Positions 19,726 through 30,806 of a DNA stretch of 64,000 nt are shown here, one piece after another. The stretch spans positions 186,001-250,000 of the forward strand of contig NZ_JAGIPZ010000005.1 of NCBI RefSeq assembly GCF_017814915.1. Direction: 5' to 3'. The notes below the pieces were generated by a model that searched no databases, had not been told where the DNA came from, and worked only from the letters and a program-made list of their open reading frames with translations. Position 1 is the first letter of the stretch; the number at the start of each line of letters is the position of its first letter. This DNA is from Herbaspirillum sp. LeCh32-8 (GTDB taxonomy: Bacteria; Pseudomonadota; Gammaproteobacteria; Burkholderiales; Burkholderiaceae_D). The position numbers and the translations under genes were made by a program.

Positions 19726-22502
19726 AGCCACGCCCCCTTGCGGCACAGGCCGCGCATGTCGCAGTACTGGCAAACGCTCTCGATGCCATTGGCCGGCAGG
19801 GCCGCGCCCTGCGCCACGGCGTGCATGGTGGTGGAGATCTGCTGTTTCAACATCTGCTGCTTGCGTGCGAATTCGGGGGCGGCGGCGTCGCCGGTTTTCT
19901 TGTCAGCGCCCAGTTCCAGCGCCACGTAGTGCGCGCTGTCGATGCGGCCATCGGCCAGCAAGCCGTAGAAGGCCAGCTGGTGATCATCCTCGTCCTTGAC
20001 CTTTTGTTTCAGGCTCGCCAGCGCGCGCGTCTTGTAGTCCAGCAGCGCGCGCTCGCCGGCCTCGTTTTCATCGACCCGGTCGAGGCGGCCATACAGCTCG
20101 ATGGCGCCGCCGTCCCAGGCCAGCATGTGAGAGCGCGCCTCCTCGCCGATCAGGAAGTGCCAGCCCTGCGATTCACGCTCGTTGGCCCACAACAGATAAG
20201 CCGGCATCACCTTCTGCCAACGCGCGTAAAACGCCAGCGCAGCCGGGTGCTGGTTCATTTCGCGATTAAAGACCTCGGCCGACAAGGCCTCCAGCAAGGG
20301 CCCGCGCTCGGCTGACGGTGTCCTACGGTCGCGCACGGCTTCGTGATAGCGGGTCAGGATCTCGTGCAGCCAGCTGCCGTAGTCGCGCTTCTCGGGCATG
20401 TCGGAGAGCTCGTCCATCACCGCCACGCGCAGCATGCGCTGGGCAAAGAACTGATACGGACACGCCAGGAAGCTGCCGAAGGAGCTCGACGACAATTTGG
20501 TCGGCAACAGCTGCGGTGCGCACGGCGCGGGCATCACGGAAGGCTGCGCCTGCAGCGTCTTCTCGGGCGGCGGCAACTGGATCTGGCGCAACGGCGCTTG
20601 CGCTTCCTGCGCCAGTTTCAGCTCCAGCCGCTGCAGCCATGGACTGACCGGATTTGGCTCGCCGTCCTGCTGGGTCTGCCAGCACAGCACCACCTCGTCG
20701 TTGACGCACAGCAGCTCTGCCAGGTCGCGCAATTGCTGGCGCTGGCGCGTGGCACGTGTGGCCAGTCCCAACTCGCGCCGCACGGCGTTGGAAAAGAACA
20801 GCGTCTCCTGCGGCGGCGACGGCAGATGCGCGGCATCGGCGCCGATCACCAGCACTGCGTCGAAGCGGCGCAGGCGCGCGCCGTTCAGCGGCAGCATCAC
20901 CACCCGGCGGTCGCTGATGGGCGGCATGTAGGAGGTGGCGTCGAGCCGCAGGTTGAGCAAGGCGCGCCACTCGGGGAAGGAGAATTCGTCCTGCAACGGC
21001 GAGCTGCTTTGCTCGGCGGCGATCTCGTCAAGCAGCAGCAGGCATTGCTCGCCGGCGATGTCGGCCCGCAGCGCGGCCTCCATGTCCAGCGCGGTGAACA
21101 TCGCGCGCTCGGTGCGGCACCAGCCGGCCAGCGTCTTGCGTCCGCCGAACTGGGCGGCCTGCCGTGCCAGCGCAGCGATGCGTTCGAGGTCACCGGGGTT
21201 CGTCGCATCGGCGAACGCGCGTTGCAAGGCGCTCCAGTCGCCGGCGATGTTGGCGCGCCGCAGGCGCGCTTCGATGCGCATCACGCGGTCGGCGCGCTCT
21301 TCGTCGGCGGCAAACACGAACGGCGACTTCAACAGATCGAGCAAGGCGCCGGTCTCGCCGCGCGACGACACCAGTTCGTTCCACGCCGCCAGCGCGGCGG
21401 CGGCGCGCGTGGTGGAAAGTTTCCAGCCGGTCTCGTCGGCCACCGCCACCTGGGCGCGTTCCAGCAGCGCGCGCAGGCGACGCGCGGTGACGCGATCCTG
21501 CGCCACGACGGCGATGTCGCTCTTGCCCTGCTCCAGCCAGCGCAGCACGATCTGCGCGCTCTGCACGGCGGCGTTCTCCAGATCGCCGGCAGGGCACAAT
21601 GCAGGCAGCGCGGTGCGCGCCCGGTCTTCTGCGATCTGCGCGGGCGCATCCATCGGCCAGGAGGGCGGCGACAGGCCGTCTTCTTCCTCAGCCAACTCGG
21701 ACCAGGCGCCCAGATAAACAGGATGCAGGGGCGCGATCGCGGCGCGACTCCAATCCAGCGTGACCACACGCACCGGCTGGCGCTGGGCCCAGGCGGCAAG
21801 GAAGGCGGCGTCCAGCGGTTCGGGCGGGGTGGGGCTGATCCAGATCAGCGGCATGGCGGCGCCGGCGGCGAGGTCCAACATGGCGTCGAAGCGCTGGGCA
21901 ATGCGGTCGCTGGCGTCCAGCTGCCCCTTCCATACCTGCCATACCAGCTGTGCTTCGTCGGACAGCATGCCGTGCGCCGACGGCGCCAGCGGTTCCAGCA
22001 GTTGCGCCAGCGCCTGCCGCCAGCGTCCTTCGGTGAGATCGTCGGCGTCGGCGCTGGCGCGGATCTCGGGCAACAGCGCCATGGTGAGTTCGTCGGACAG
22101 GGCCAGCAGCGTGTGCGCCAGCGGCAGCAGGTCGGCGTTGCGACGCGCGGAAAACATTTTCTTCAGCCAGCCGTGCTCGCGCAATTGCGCATACAGCTGC
22201 ATCAGGCGTTCGCTCTCAGGCGGCGCTGCGTGCTCGCCGGGAGGCTGCATCGCAAGCAGGCCCGAGGGCGTATTGATGCGCGGCGCGATGTAAGGCCGGC
22301 GCAATTCGCGCGTCAGGGCCGCCTTGAAATTCTGCGCATGGGAAAACGCCGGCACCAGCAGCTGGCAAGCCGAAAAGTCGAGCGCGTCGCCGCCCTGCGC
22401 CGCCAGCGCATCACCCAGCGGCTGTCCTTCCTCTAACAGCAGGCGCACGGCCTGCTGCCAGAAATCGGGGGACGGCGGAATCGGTACGGTCGCTAACGGC
22501 AT
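19722..22502 (-). CDS. addB: AddB-type nuclease/Chi-recognition subunit
   Basis: Partner of AddA, 926 residues. The N-terminal two thirds resemble an inactivated helicase core involved in recognising the recombination hotspot sequence. The C-terminal part is a PD-(D/E)XK nuclease with GRLDRVDENEAGERALLDYKTRAL. An iron-sulfur cluster is predicted from one cysteine in FLACPYQFF and three in the tail VCQYCDMRGLC, as in AddB proteins. It is the first gene of the pair, overlaps addA by four bases, and is divergent from trxA. Confidence 0.92.
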   Translation of the reverse strand: MPLATVPIPPSPDFWQQAVRLLLEEGQPLGDALAAQGGDALDFSACQLLVPAFSHAQNFKAALTRELRRPYIAPRINTPSGLLAMQPPGEHAAPPESERLMQLYAQLREHGWLKKMFSARRNADLLPLAHTLLALSDELTMALLPEIRASADADDLTEGRWRQALAQLLEPLAPSAHGMLSDEAQLVWQVWKGQLDASDRIAQRFDAMLDLAAGAAMPLIWISPTPPEPLDAAFLAAWAQRQPVRVVTLDWSRAAIAPLHPVYLGAWSELAEEEDGLSPPSWPMDAPAQIAEDRARTALPALCPAGDLENAAVQSAQIVLRWLEQGKSDIAVVAQDRVTARRLRALLERAQVAVADETGWKLSTTRAAAALAAWNELVSSRGETGALLDLLKSPFVFAADEERADRVMRIEARLRRANIAGDWSALQRAFADATNPGDLERIAALARQAAQFGGRKTLAGWCRTERAMFTALDMEAALRADIAGEQCLLLLDEIAAEQSSSPLQDEFSFPEWRALLNLRLDATSYMPPISDRRVVMLPLNGARLRRFDAVLVIGADAAHLPSPPQETLFFSNAVRRELGLATRATRQRQQLRDLAELLCVNDEVVLCWQTQQDGEPNPVSPWLQRLELKLAQEAQAPLRQIQLPPPEKTLQAQPSVMPAPCAPQLLPTKLSSSSFGSFLACPYQFFAQRMLRVAVMDELSDMPEKRDYGSWLHEILTRYHEAVRDRRTPSAERGPLLEALSAEVFNREMNQHPAALAFYARWQKVMPAYLLWANERESQGWHFLIGEEARSHMLAWDGGAIELYGRLDRVDENEAGERALLDYKTRALASLKQKVKDEDDHQLAFYGLLADGRIDSAHYVALELGADKKTGDAAAPEFARKQQMLKQQISTTMHAVAQGAALPANGIESVCQYCDMRGLCRKGAWL

Positions 22503-22942
22503 GCGTTCTCTAATATAGGCAGGGCGCTCGCAAGGAGCGTCGTCGATTGTATTTTTCTCTCGGCCCGACAGATATTTTCAATCGCGCCGGGCGCGCGAGC
22601 TGCAGCGCATTGTAATGCCAGCGACGCGGCGCGTTGCGCCCGCATCCAAGCCAGCCCTCCGCAAAGCCGCCCGCAGTCTGCGCGCGCCTCATGGACACGG
22701 CATGAGGACGGCTGGCAACAGCGCCGTCGGGCACGACCACACTTTTGGCGAAAATGGGTTATGATTGCCTCCGTACCCCGCCGCTTTACCCCTGCCGCGC
22801 TTCAAAAACAACTTGAATTGGCGCGCAACGACTCCACGTAGACTCTGCAACTCCGGAAGCGTTGATGGCTCACGCCAGGCAAACGGTATCTGTCCACCGG
22901 CGCTATTTAACTACTTACACTCCCTCATACCGAGGATTTGCC
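22503..22942. other. Divergent addB/trxA intergenic region
   Basis: 440 bp with no convincing gene. It includes a perfect inverted repeat, CCTCATG-GACACGG-CATGAGG, at 22687-22707. A TATGAT -10-like hexamer lies at 22760-22765, but its -35 is poor. If this -10 is real, trxA has a leader of about 170 nt. Confidence 0.5.
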
Positions 22943-23269
22943 ATGAGCGAAAACATCAAACATATCTCTGACGCCTCCTTCGAAGCCGACGTGCTGAAGT
23001 CCGACAAACCCGTTCTGGTCGATTTCTGGGCCGAATGGTGCGGTCCTTGCAAAGCGATCGCCCCGATCCTGGAAGAAGTCGCCAAGGAATACGAAGGCAA
23101 GCTGCAGATCGCCAAGCTGGACGTTGACTCCAACCAAGCCATTCCTGCCAAGTTCGGCATCCGCGGCATTCCGACCCTGATCCTGTTCAAGAACGGCGCC
23201 GCCGCCGCACAGAAAGTGGGCGCACTGGCCAAGGGCCAACTGACCTCGTTCATCGACAGCAACATCTGA
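22943..23269 (+). CDS. trxA: Thioredoxin 1
   Basis: Cytoplasmic dithiol-disulfide oxidoreductase of 108 residues, full length. The redox motif WCGPC is at residues 32-36, followed by KAIAPILEE, and the cis-proline segment [11 protein letters not shown] is intact. It reduces ribonucleotide reductase, PAPS reductase and oxidised proteins. The start at ATG 22943 is set by GAGGA upstream and by the family length; an open frame extends to 22862 without family support. It precedes rho by about 130 bp, an order seen in many proteobacteria. Confidence 0.97.
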   Translation: MSENIKHISDASFEADVLKSDKPVLVDFWAEWCGPCKAIAPILEEVAKEYEGKLQIAKLDVDSNQAIPAKFGIRGIPTLILFKNGAAAAQKVGALAKGQLTSFIDSNI

Positions 23270-23282
23270 TCGTATTAGTATT

Positions 23283-23307
23283 CGACGGCGGCGCGCCCGC
23301 GCCGTCG
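23283..23307 (+). terminator. GC hairpin between trxA and rho
   Basis: CGACGGCG (23283-23290) pairs with CGCCGTCG (23300-23307), 13 bp after the trxA stop. The tail is only TTCG, so it may be a weak terminator or an mRNA-stabilising hairpin. Confidence 0.4.
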
Positions 23308-23397
23308 TTCGCCTGAAGCACATCCGTCTCAGGCTCTTTGACCCACACCACGCAACTCCCTCCCCCACCCTAAATTTTCCCGTCCCGGGACACTCAT

Positions 23398-24660
<1,263 letters not shown>

Positions 24661-24694
24661 TCCGCGTTTCATGTCGCCTGCAAGGCGACACAAG

Positions 24695-24726
24695 AACGGC
24701 ATGCCATAGCGCATGCCGTTTTTTTT
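24695..24726 (+). terminator. rho terminator
   Basis: Perfect stem AACGGCATGC (24695-24704) / GCATGCCGTT (24711-24720) followed by eight T. A second perfect stem, TGTCGCCT-GCA-AGGCGACA, lies just before it at 24672-24690. Confidence 0.93.
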
Positions 24727-24819
24727 GCCCACACGCGCAAAAAAGATTTCCAACAGGACAACAAAGCCCGGCCGGGATGGCAGCAAAGCCACAGCGCCTT
24801 TTCTCGGTCAGGGGCTGGA

Positions 24820-24849
24820 TTGCCCAAGCTACTGATTTGATTGTATAAT
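24820..24849 (+). promoter_or_regulatory. rpmE2: Sigma-70 promoter of rpmE2
   Basis: -35 TTGCCC (24820-24825) and consensus -10 TATAAT (24844-24849), with an 18-bp spacer, 100 bp before the rpmE2 start. Confidence 0.75.
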
Positions 24850-24949
24850 TTTGGACTTTTCCAAACCGGCAAGTGATCGGCAATCGGGTCAAGAAGCAGC
24901 GCGACCGACGAAGTGGCGATTGGCTACCAATCTACTCTAGAGGCAGAAA

Positions 24950-25219
24950 ATGAAAGAAGGCATCCACCCGGATTACCGCGAAGTCCTGTTCCACGACGTG
25001 TCGAACGACTTCAAGTTCATCACCCGTTCGACCATCGGCACCCGTGAAAACGGCGAGTTCGAAGGCAAGGAATACCCGCTGGTGAAGATCGAAGTTTCGT
25101 CGGAATCGCACCCGTTCTACACCGGCAAGCACAAGATCGTCGACACCGCCGGCCGCGTTGAGAAGTTCCGTCAGAAGTTCGGTTCCGTCGGTTCGAAGAC
25201 TGCAGTCTCGAAGGCGTAA
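24950..25219 (+). CDS. rpmE2: 50S ribosomal protein bL31, type B
   Basis: Ribosomal protein L31 of the long, zinc-free type (89 residues). It begins [16 protein letters not shown] and contains [13 protein letters not shown], the type-B counterpart of the L31 core. It has no cysteines, so it lacks the CxxC zinc ribbon of type A L31. Type-B copies often replace the zinc form when zinc is short, but I see no obvious Zur box near the promoter. GAGG lies just upstream of the ATG. It forms a single-gene unit with its own promoter and terminator. Confidence 0.96.
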   Translation: MKEGIHPDYREVLFHDVSNDFKFITRSTIGTRENGEFEGKEYPLVKIEVSSESHPFYTGKHKIVDTAGRVEKFRQKFGSVGSKTAVSKA

Positions 25220-25233
25220 TCAGGCACTTCCCC

Positions 25234-25261
25234 AAAAAAGGCAGCTCCGGCTGCCTTTTTT
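25234..25261 (+). terminator. rpmE2 terminator
   Basis: Six A, GGCAGC, TCCG loop, GCTGCC, then seven T. The remaining bases up to 25551 hold no recognised gene. Confidence 0.92.
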
Positions 25262-25551
25262 GTTTGCACGTCGCCTTGCCGCGCCGACGGCGTCGGCGCG
25301 TTGCAACAAGAGCGGCACTATGCGCGCCCGAAGAGCCTGCATGTAGCAGACAGACACAACTATTTACGGGGAATTGCTGCACAATAACGGCTGCGAAAAA
25401 TCCTCCCGAACGCGCGCATCGCCGCGACGGGACGCCAGCACGACAGCAAGCGCGCCAGCATGGTCCCCATGCACGCCGCAACGATGCCCGCGACGCCGAT
25501 GCGCCGGGCCCGAACCAATCAGCACGACAGAACAAGAGCAATAAGATCTTG

Positions 25552-27276
25552 ATGAAGCCAGTCCGTCTTCCCGCCGCAGCGACCACCGCACTCCCACGCA
25601 TGGCGCTGCTTGCGCTCGCCCTTTTGTACATCCTGCCCGGCCTGATCGGTCGCGACCCGTGGAAGAACGAGGACGCCACCAGTTTCGGCATCATGTGGAC
25701 CATGGCGCATGGCACGCTGGCCGACTGGCTCACGCCCAACGTGGCCGGCCTGGCGCTGCCTGCAGAAAGCCCGCTGGCCTACTGGTTCGGCGCTATCTGC
25801 ATCAAGCTCTTCGCCTGGCTGCTGGGCGATCCGCTGGCCGCGCGCGTGTCCACCGTGGGCTGCTTCCTGGTCGGCTCGCTGTCGATCTGGTACACCACCT
25901 ATCTGCTGGGCCGCCGGCCTGAAGCCCAGCCGCTGAAACTGGCCTTCGGCGGCCAACCCGAACCCAAGGACTTCGGCCGCACGCTGGCCGACGGCGCCTT
26001 CCTGATCTACCTCGGTTTCCTCGGCTTGCTGCTGCACAGCCACGAGACTAGCCCCAAAACCCTGCAAATCGCCCTGGTCGCCTATGCCATGTACGGCGCG
26101 GCGCGCGTGTTCGATGCGCACAAGCTGCGCCACGCGGGCTGGCTGGGCCTGGCGCTGGGCATGCTGATCCTGACCTATGGCTGGCTGCTGCCGGCCGGCG
26201 CCCTGATCGGCCTGACGGCGCTGGCCATCGTGCGCAAGGACGGCGCGGCGGCCAAACTGCTGCTGGGCGTGTCGCTGCCGATCTCGCTGGTGATCTGCGC
26301 CCTGTGGGTGATCGCGCTGCGCACCCTGCTGCCCGAAGAGGCCGCCGGCCAGTTCGACATCTGGATGAGCTGGAACGTCTACCAGTTGAACCGTCCCACG
26401 CTGGGCACGCTGAGCTTCCTGCTGAAGTACGGCGTCTGGTTCGCCTGGCCGGCCTGGCCGTTCGCCGGCTGGGCCGTCTATGCCTGGCGCCGCCAGCTGG
26501 CCTCGCTGCACATCGCGCTGCCGCTGGCCTTCTTCATCCCGCTCACGCTGTTGGTGCTGATCAACGTGCATACCGAAGAAGGCATGCTGCTGCCGCTCCT
26601 GCCGGCGCTGGCGATCCTGGCCGCGTTCGGCCTGCCGACCATGAAGCGCGGCGCCATCAATGCGGTGGACTGGTTCTCGGTGATGACGCTGACCACCTCG
26701 GCCGCCTTCATCTGGATCGGCTGGATCGCCAAGGAAACCGGCTGGCCGGCGCAGATCGCGCGCAATGCCTACAAGCTGGCGCCGGGCTTCAAACCCGGCT
26801 TCGAATGGATTTCGCTGGCCATCGCCGTGGCCGCCACGGTGGCCTGGATCGTCGTGGTGCACTGGCGCATCTCGCGCCGCCCGTCGGTGTTGTGGCGCGC
26901 GGTGGTGCTGTCGTCCGGCGGCGTGATCCTGTGCTGGGTGCTGCTGATGACGCTATGGCTGCCCTGGGTCAACTACGGCAAGAGCTACGCCGGCGTGGCG
27001 CAACAGATCGAATCCAAGCTGACCTCGGTCAAGCAGTGCGTGCAGGCCAACGTCGGCACCGCGCAGCGCGCTTCGTTCGCCTACTTCGGCAACGTGCGCT
27101 TCGCCGACGAACGCGGCCAGAGCTGCGACTACCTGCTGCTGCAGGATGACATCAGCAACCAGGACGCCTCGCTGATGCTGCGCCAGTATCCCGGCTCCTG
27201 GCGCATGGTGTGGGAAGGCCGTCGCCCGTCCGACCGCGACGAGCGCTTCCGCCTGTACCGCCGCGTCGGTGAATAA
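25552..27276 (+). CDS. GT-C membrane glycosyltransferase (PMT/ArnT-like)
   Basis: Polytopic inner-membrane protein of 574 residues with around 11-12 hydrophobic helices, of the ArnT/PMT superfamily. These use polyprenyl-phosphate sugars on the periplasmic side. After the first helix comes GRDPWKNED (residues 33-41), placing acidic residues (D35, E40, D41) where GT-C enzymes hold their catalytic loop. A soluble C-terminal tail follows the last helix. Acceptor and sugar are unknown; lipid A, a glycan or a protein are all possible. ATG 25552 is chosen because the upstream open frame (to 25264) is not membrane-like and runs through a terminator. A MATE exporter follows 26 bp later. Confidence 0.8.
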   Translation: MKPVRLPAAATTALPRMALLALALLYILPGLIGRDPWKNEDATSFGIMWTMAHGTLADWLTPNVAGLALPAESPLAYWFGAICIKLFAWLLGDPLAARVSTVGCFLVGSLSIWYTTYLLGRRPEAQPLKLAFGGQPEPKDFGRTLADGAFLIYLGFLGLLLHSHETSPKTLQIALVAYAMYGAARVFDAHKLRHAGWLGLALGMLILTYGWLLPAGALIGLTALAIVRKDGAAAKLLLGVSLPISLVICALWVIALRTLLPEEAAGQFDIWMSWNVYQLNRPTLGTLSFLLKYGVWFAWPAWPFAGWAVYAWRRQLASLHIALPLAFFIPLTLLVLINVHTEEGMLLPLLPALAILAAFGLPTMKRGAINAVDWFSVMTLTTSAAFIWIGWIAKETGWPAQIARNAYKLAPGFKPGFEWISLAIAVAATVAWIVVVHWRISRRPSVLWRAVVLSSGGVILCWVLLMTLWLPWVNYGKSYAGVAQQIESKLTSVKQCVQANVGTAQRASFAYFGNVRFADERGQSCDYLLLQDDISNQDASLMLRQYPGSWRMVWEGRRPSDRDERFRLYRRVGE

Positions 27277-27302
27277 ATTCCGCTGATCCCGGCCCGCCGC
27301 GC

Positions 27303-28703
27303 TTGAACTCCGACGCCTCCAATCCCTCTTCCCGCATCCACGTCTGGCGCATCGCGCGCCTGGCGTGGCCGCTCCTGGTCGGACAGCTGGCGCTGATCGC
27401 CAACGGCGTGATCGATACCGTGATGGTGTCGCGCTTCTCGGCGCTGGACCTGGCAGCGCTGGCGCTGGGCGTGTCGATCTACGTCAGCGTGTTCGTCGGC
27501 CTGTCGGGTGTGCTGCAGGCGCTGCAGCCAACCATCGGCCAGTTGTTCGGCGCGCAGCGCCACGGCGAGATCGGCAACGAGGTCAAGCAAGGCCTGTGGC
27601 TGGCGGCGTTGCTGTCGGTGCTGGGCTGCCTGGTGCTGGCGTTCTCGCCGTACTTTCTGTCCTTCGCCCAGGCCTCGCCCGAGCTGGTGGAAAAGGCCAC
27701 GCTCTACCTGCGCATCGAGGCGCTGGCGCTGCCGGCCACGCTGGCCTTCCGCGTCTATGCCTCGCTCAACACGGCCATGGCGCGTCCCAAAATGGTGATG
27801 GCGATCCAGCTTTGCGGCCTGCTGTTGAAGTTGCCCCTGAACGCGCTGCTGATCTTCGGCGGCCTGGGCCTGCCGGCCTTCGGCGGCCCCGGCTGCGCGA
27901 TCGCCACCACGCTGATCGCCTGGCTGATGATGATCGTGGCCTGGCTGCTGGTGGCCAAGATGCCGGCCTATCGTCCGCTGAAACTCTTCGGCACCGGCTT
28001 CGTGATGCCCTCATGGAGCATCCTGCGCACGCTGCTGCGGCTGGGCATTCCCATCGGCCTGTCCTATTTCATCGAGGTCACCGCCTTCACGCTGATGGCG
28101 GTGTTCATCGCGCGCCTGGGCGCGGTGCCGGTGGCCGGCCACCAGATCACGGCCAACGTCGGCACCGTGCTCTACATGCTGCCGCTGTCGATCGCCAGCG
28201 CCACCAGCACCCTGGTGGCGCAAGCCATCGGCGCCAACCAGTGGCGCGCGGCCAAGAAGATCGGTTACGCCGGCATCCGCCTGTCGGTCACGCTGTCGGT
28301 ACTGATCGGCATCGTGGTGTGGTTCACGCGCGCGCACATCATCCGCGCCTATACGCCTGATCCGCTGATCGTCGGCGCCGCGCTGCCGCTGTTCCTCTAC
28401 ATCGCCTTCTATCAGTTGTTCGACTCGCTGCAGGCGACCACCGCCTTCGTGCTGCGCGCCTACAAGGTCGCGGTGATTCCCACCGTGATCTACGCAGTGA
28501 CCTTGTGGGGCGTGGGATTGGGCGGCGGCTATCTGCTCGGTTTCAACACCTTCGGCATCACCCCCGCTTCGCTGCAGGGCGCCTCCGGTTTCTGGCTGGC
28601 CAACAGCGCCAGCCTGGGTCTGGTGGGCGTAGGCCTGGTGCTCTACCTGCGCGTGATCCAGCGCCGCGCCGGCGACGGCGGCGCGGCAGCCTTCAAGATC
28701 TGA
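27303..28703 (+). CDS. MATE-family efflux transporter
   Basis: Twelve-helix multidrug and toxin extrusion antiporter, 466 residues, fitting the family. The N-lobe begins RIARLAWPLLVGQLALIANGVIDTVMVSR and the second lobe repeats the pattern at RTLLRLGIPIGLSYFIEVTAFTLMAVFIARLG. Export is driven by sodium or proton entry; the substrate is unknown. The first usable start is a TTG at 27303, placing about 20 residues before helix 1 as is usual. No good ribosome site is seen, so reading may depend on coupling to the glycosyltransferase gene 26 bp upstream. Confidence 0.9.
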   Translation: MNSDASNPSSRIHVWRIARLAWPLLVGQLALIANGVIDTVMVSRFSALDLAALALGVSIYVSVFVGLSGVLQALQPTIGQLFGAQRHGEIGNEVKQGLWLAALLSVLGCLVLAFSPYFLSFAQASPELVEKATLYLRIEALALPATLAFRVYASLNTAMARPKMVMAIQLCGLLLKLPLNALLIFGGLGLPAFGGPGCAIATTLIAWLMMIVAWLLVAKMPAYRPLKLFGTGFVMPSWSILRTLLRLGIPIGLSYFIEVTAFTLMAVFIARLGAVPVAGHQITANVGTVLYMLPLSIASATSTLVAQAIGANQWRAAKKIGYAGIRLSVTLSVLIGIVVWFTRAHIIRAYTPDPLIVGAALPLFLYIAFYQLFDSLQATTAFVLRAYKVAVIPTVIYAVTLWGVGLGGGYLLGFNTFGITPASLQGASGFWLANSASLGLVGVGLVLYLRVIQRRAGDGGAAAFKI

Positions 28704-28706
28704 CTG

Positions 28707-30806
28707 TTACAAGCTGAGCGAGTCGGCGGCAAACAGATCGTCATTGCTGGCCGCCAGCAACTCCTGCACCGCCGGCGCCGCAGCCGGCCGCCCCAGCAAG
28801 AAGCCTTGCACCTGGTCGCAATGCAGCTTCTGCAACTCGCGCAACTGTTCTTCGGTCTCCACGCCCTCGGCCACCACCTCCATCTGCAAGGCATGCGCCA
28901 GCGCAATGATGGCCGCCACGATCGCGCGGCCGGAGTGGTCGTCGCTGTCCAGGCGCGAGGTGAAGAAGCGGTCGATCTTGATCTGCCGGCAGTGGAACTG
29001 CGCCAGGTAGGCCAGGCTGGAGTACCCGGTACCGAAGTCGTCGATGGCAATGTCGAAGCCCAGCTGTTGCAACTCGCCGATGATGTGGGTGCTGCGCTCG
29101 ACGTTCTTCATCGCGGCGGTCTCGGTGATCTCGAACATCAGGCGCTGCGGCGCAATCCCGACCTCGCCGACGATGCGCGTAATGCTCTTGACCAGGTCGG
29201 TGCGCATCTGCACGGGCGACAGGTTCAGCGCCACCTTCACCGGATCGACGCCGGCCTCGTCCCATTGCCGGATCTGCTCGCACACGCTGCGCAGCACCCA
29301 CTCGCCGATCTGGATGATCTGGCCCGAACGTTCGGCGATGGGGATGAATTCGGTCGGCGACATGTCGCCCAGCTCCGCATGGGTCCAGCGCAACAGCGCC
29401 TCGACCCCGGTCAGTTGCTTGCTGCCGCCACGATACTTGGGCTGGAAGTGCAGCGAAAACTGCTGCTGCTCGATGGCCTGCTGCAAGGCCTGGCGCACCT
29501 GCAGGTGGCGCATCGCGCTGGCGTGCATGGCCGGCTCGAAAAAGCGATAGGTATTGCGTCCGCTCTGCTTGGCCTCGTACATTGCGGCGTCTGCGTTCTT
29601 CATCAGGGCATCAACCGAGTCGCCGCTGTTGGGATATACCGCAATGCCGATGCTGGAAGTCACGCGCAAGGTCGCATCGTCGACCTGCACATCCTGGCGC
29701 AGCGCGGCCAGGATATTTTCCGACAGGTGCTCCACCACTTCCGGCGACTGCAGGTTGCTCATCACCACCACGAACTCGTCGCCGCCGATGCGCGCCACCA
29801 TATCCTCGGCGCGGATACAGCCGCGAATGCGATGCGCCACCGCCACCAGCAAACCGTCGCCCACCGCGTGACCCAGCGTGTCATTGATGCCCTTGAAACC
29901 GTCGAGGTCCATGAACAGCACCGCGAACGGTTTGCCGTTGCGCCGCGCGACCTGGATCGCGTGCTGAATGCGGTCCGACAGCAGGGCGCGGTTCGGCAGA
30001 CCGGTCAGCACGTCGTGGGTGGCGAAATGCAGCAGCTTGTCATTGGTGCGACCGACCAGCTTCTTGAGCACGCGGTTGCGCTGGGCGCCGCTGACCACCA
30101 GCGCCAGCGCCATGGCGAAGAAGGCGCCGAACACGATGCCATTGACCAGGTGCTCGCGCGTGACGCTGTGCAGCGCATGGCTTTGCGCATCGGGCGAAAC
30201 CGCTACCGCGCGCAGGCCGGTGCAGGCGCTGCCCACCAGCGCGGCGCCCATCAGCAGCGCGGCCAGCACGCGTCGCGCCTGCTGTGAATTGAGCGAGCCG
30301 CTGGCGTTCTTGCGATTGTTGGTGGAGGAGAACAAGGCCACCGCGAAGACGGCCGTCAGTTCGGTCACGCTCACGGCCAGCACCAGCAGGAATTTCTGGT
30401 ACATCAACTCGGGCGTGAGCAGCATGGCCTTGAGCGCGATGTGGAAGGCGGCGTTGATTGCAGCACCGATGGTCAGTCCGCCCATCACCAGCCGCAACGC
30501 ATGCGGCCGGCGCAGGCCGGACAGGTGCATCAGATAGAAAGCGCTGCCCACCGTGAGCAGCATGGCCAGCGTAGCCAGGCGCGCGTCGAAGCCTATCGAA
30601 GTGGGCAGTCGCAACGCCGCCACGCATAGGAAGATCGCCGCCCACAGGCCCAGGCCGAACACGCCGGCACCCAGCACCAGCCACAGCCGGCGGTACTGCG
30701 CCTCCTGGGTGGTGACGCGTTCGGAGACTTCAAGGGCGGCGTAGGCGGACAAGCTGGCGACCAGCAGCGCGAAGGCCAGCAACAGGAAATTGTAGGAAGC
30801 GGACAT
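28707..30806 (-). CDS. Membrane GGDEF-EAL c-di-GMP enzyme
   Basis: Putative bifunctional diguanylate cyclase/phosphodiesterase, 699 residues. About seven N-terminal helices (residues 1-265) hold histidine-bearing segments such as YLMHLSGLRR and NAAFHIALKAM, which recall degenerate MHYT sensor motifs. The GGDEF domain has an intact GGDEF at 341-345 and a product-inhibition site RAED at 332-335, five residues upstream. The EAL domain has E469-A-L471, NLSPVQMR, FEITETAAM, DDFGTGYSSL and EGVETEEQL, all expected for an active phosphodiesterase. Either or both activities may work. ATG 30806 gives the membrane start; upstream codons are not protein-like. It converges on the MATE gene. Confidence 0.88.
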   Translation of the reverse strand: MSASYNFLLLAFALLVASLSAYAALEVSERVTTQEAQYRRLWLVLGAGVFGLGLWAAIFLCVAALRLPTSIGFDARLATLAMLLTVGSAFYLMHLSGLRRPHALRLVMGGLTIGAAINAAFHIALKAMLLTPELMYQKFLLVLAVSVTELTAVFAVALFSSTNNRKNASGSLNSQQARRVLAALLMGAALVGSACTGLRAVAVSPDAQSHALHSVTREHLVNGIVFGAFFAMALALVVSGAQRNRVLKKLVGRTNDKLLHFATHDVLTGLPNRALLSDRIQHAIQVARRNGKPFAVLFMDLDGFKGINDTLGHAVGDGLLVAVAHRIRGCIRAEDMVARIGGDEFVVVMSNLQSPEVVEHLSENILAALRQDVQVDDATLRVTSSIGIAVYPNSGDSVDALMKNADAAMYEAKQSGRNTYRFFEPAMHASAMRHLQVRQALQQAIEQQQFSLHFQPKYRGGSKQLTGVEALLRWTHAELGDMSPTEFIPIAERSGQIIQIGEWVLRSVCEQIRQWDEAGVDPVKVALNLSPVQMRTDLVKSITRIVGEVGIAPQRLMFEITETAAMKNVERSTHIIGELQQLGFDIAIDDFGTGYSSLAYLAQFHCRQIKIDRFFTSRLDSDDHSGRAIVAAIIALAHALQMEVVAEGVETEEQLRELQKLHCDQVQGFLLGRPAAAPAVQELLAASNDDLFAADSLSL

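Noticed and set aside
20343-22436. A 697-codon plus-strand frame opposite addB
   Set aside because: Antisense shadow with no family-like segments; addB is clearly the real gene.
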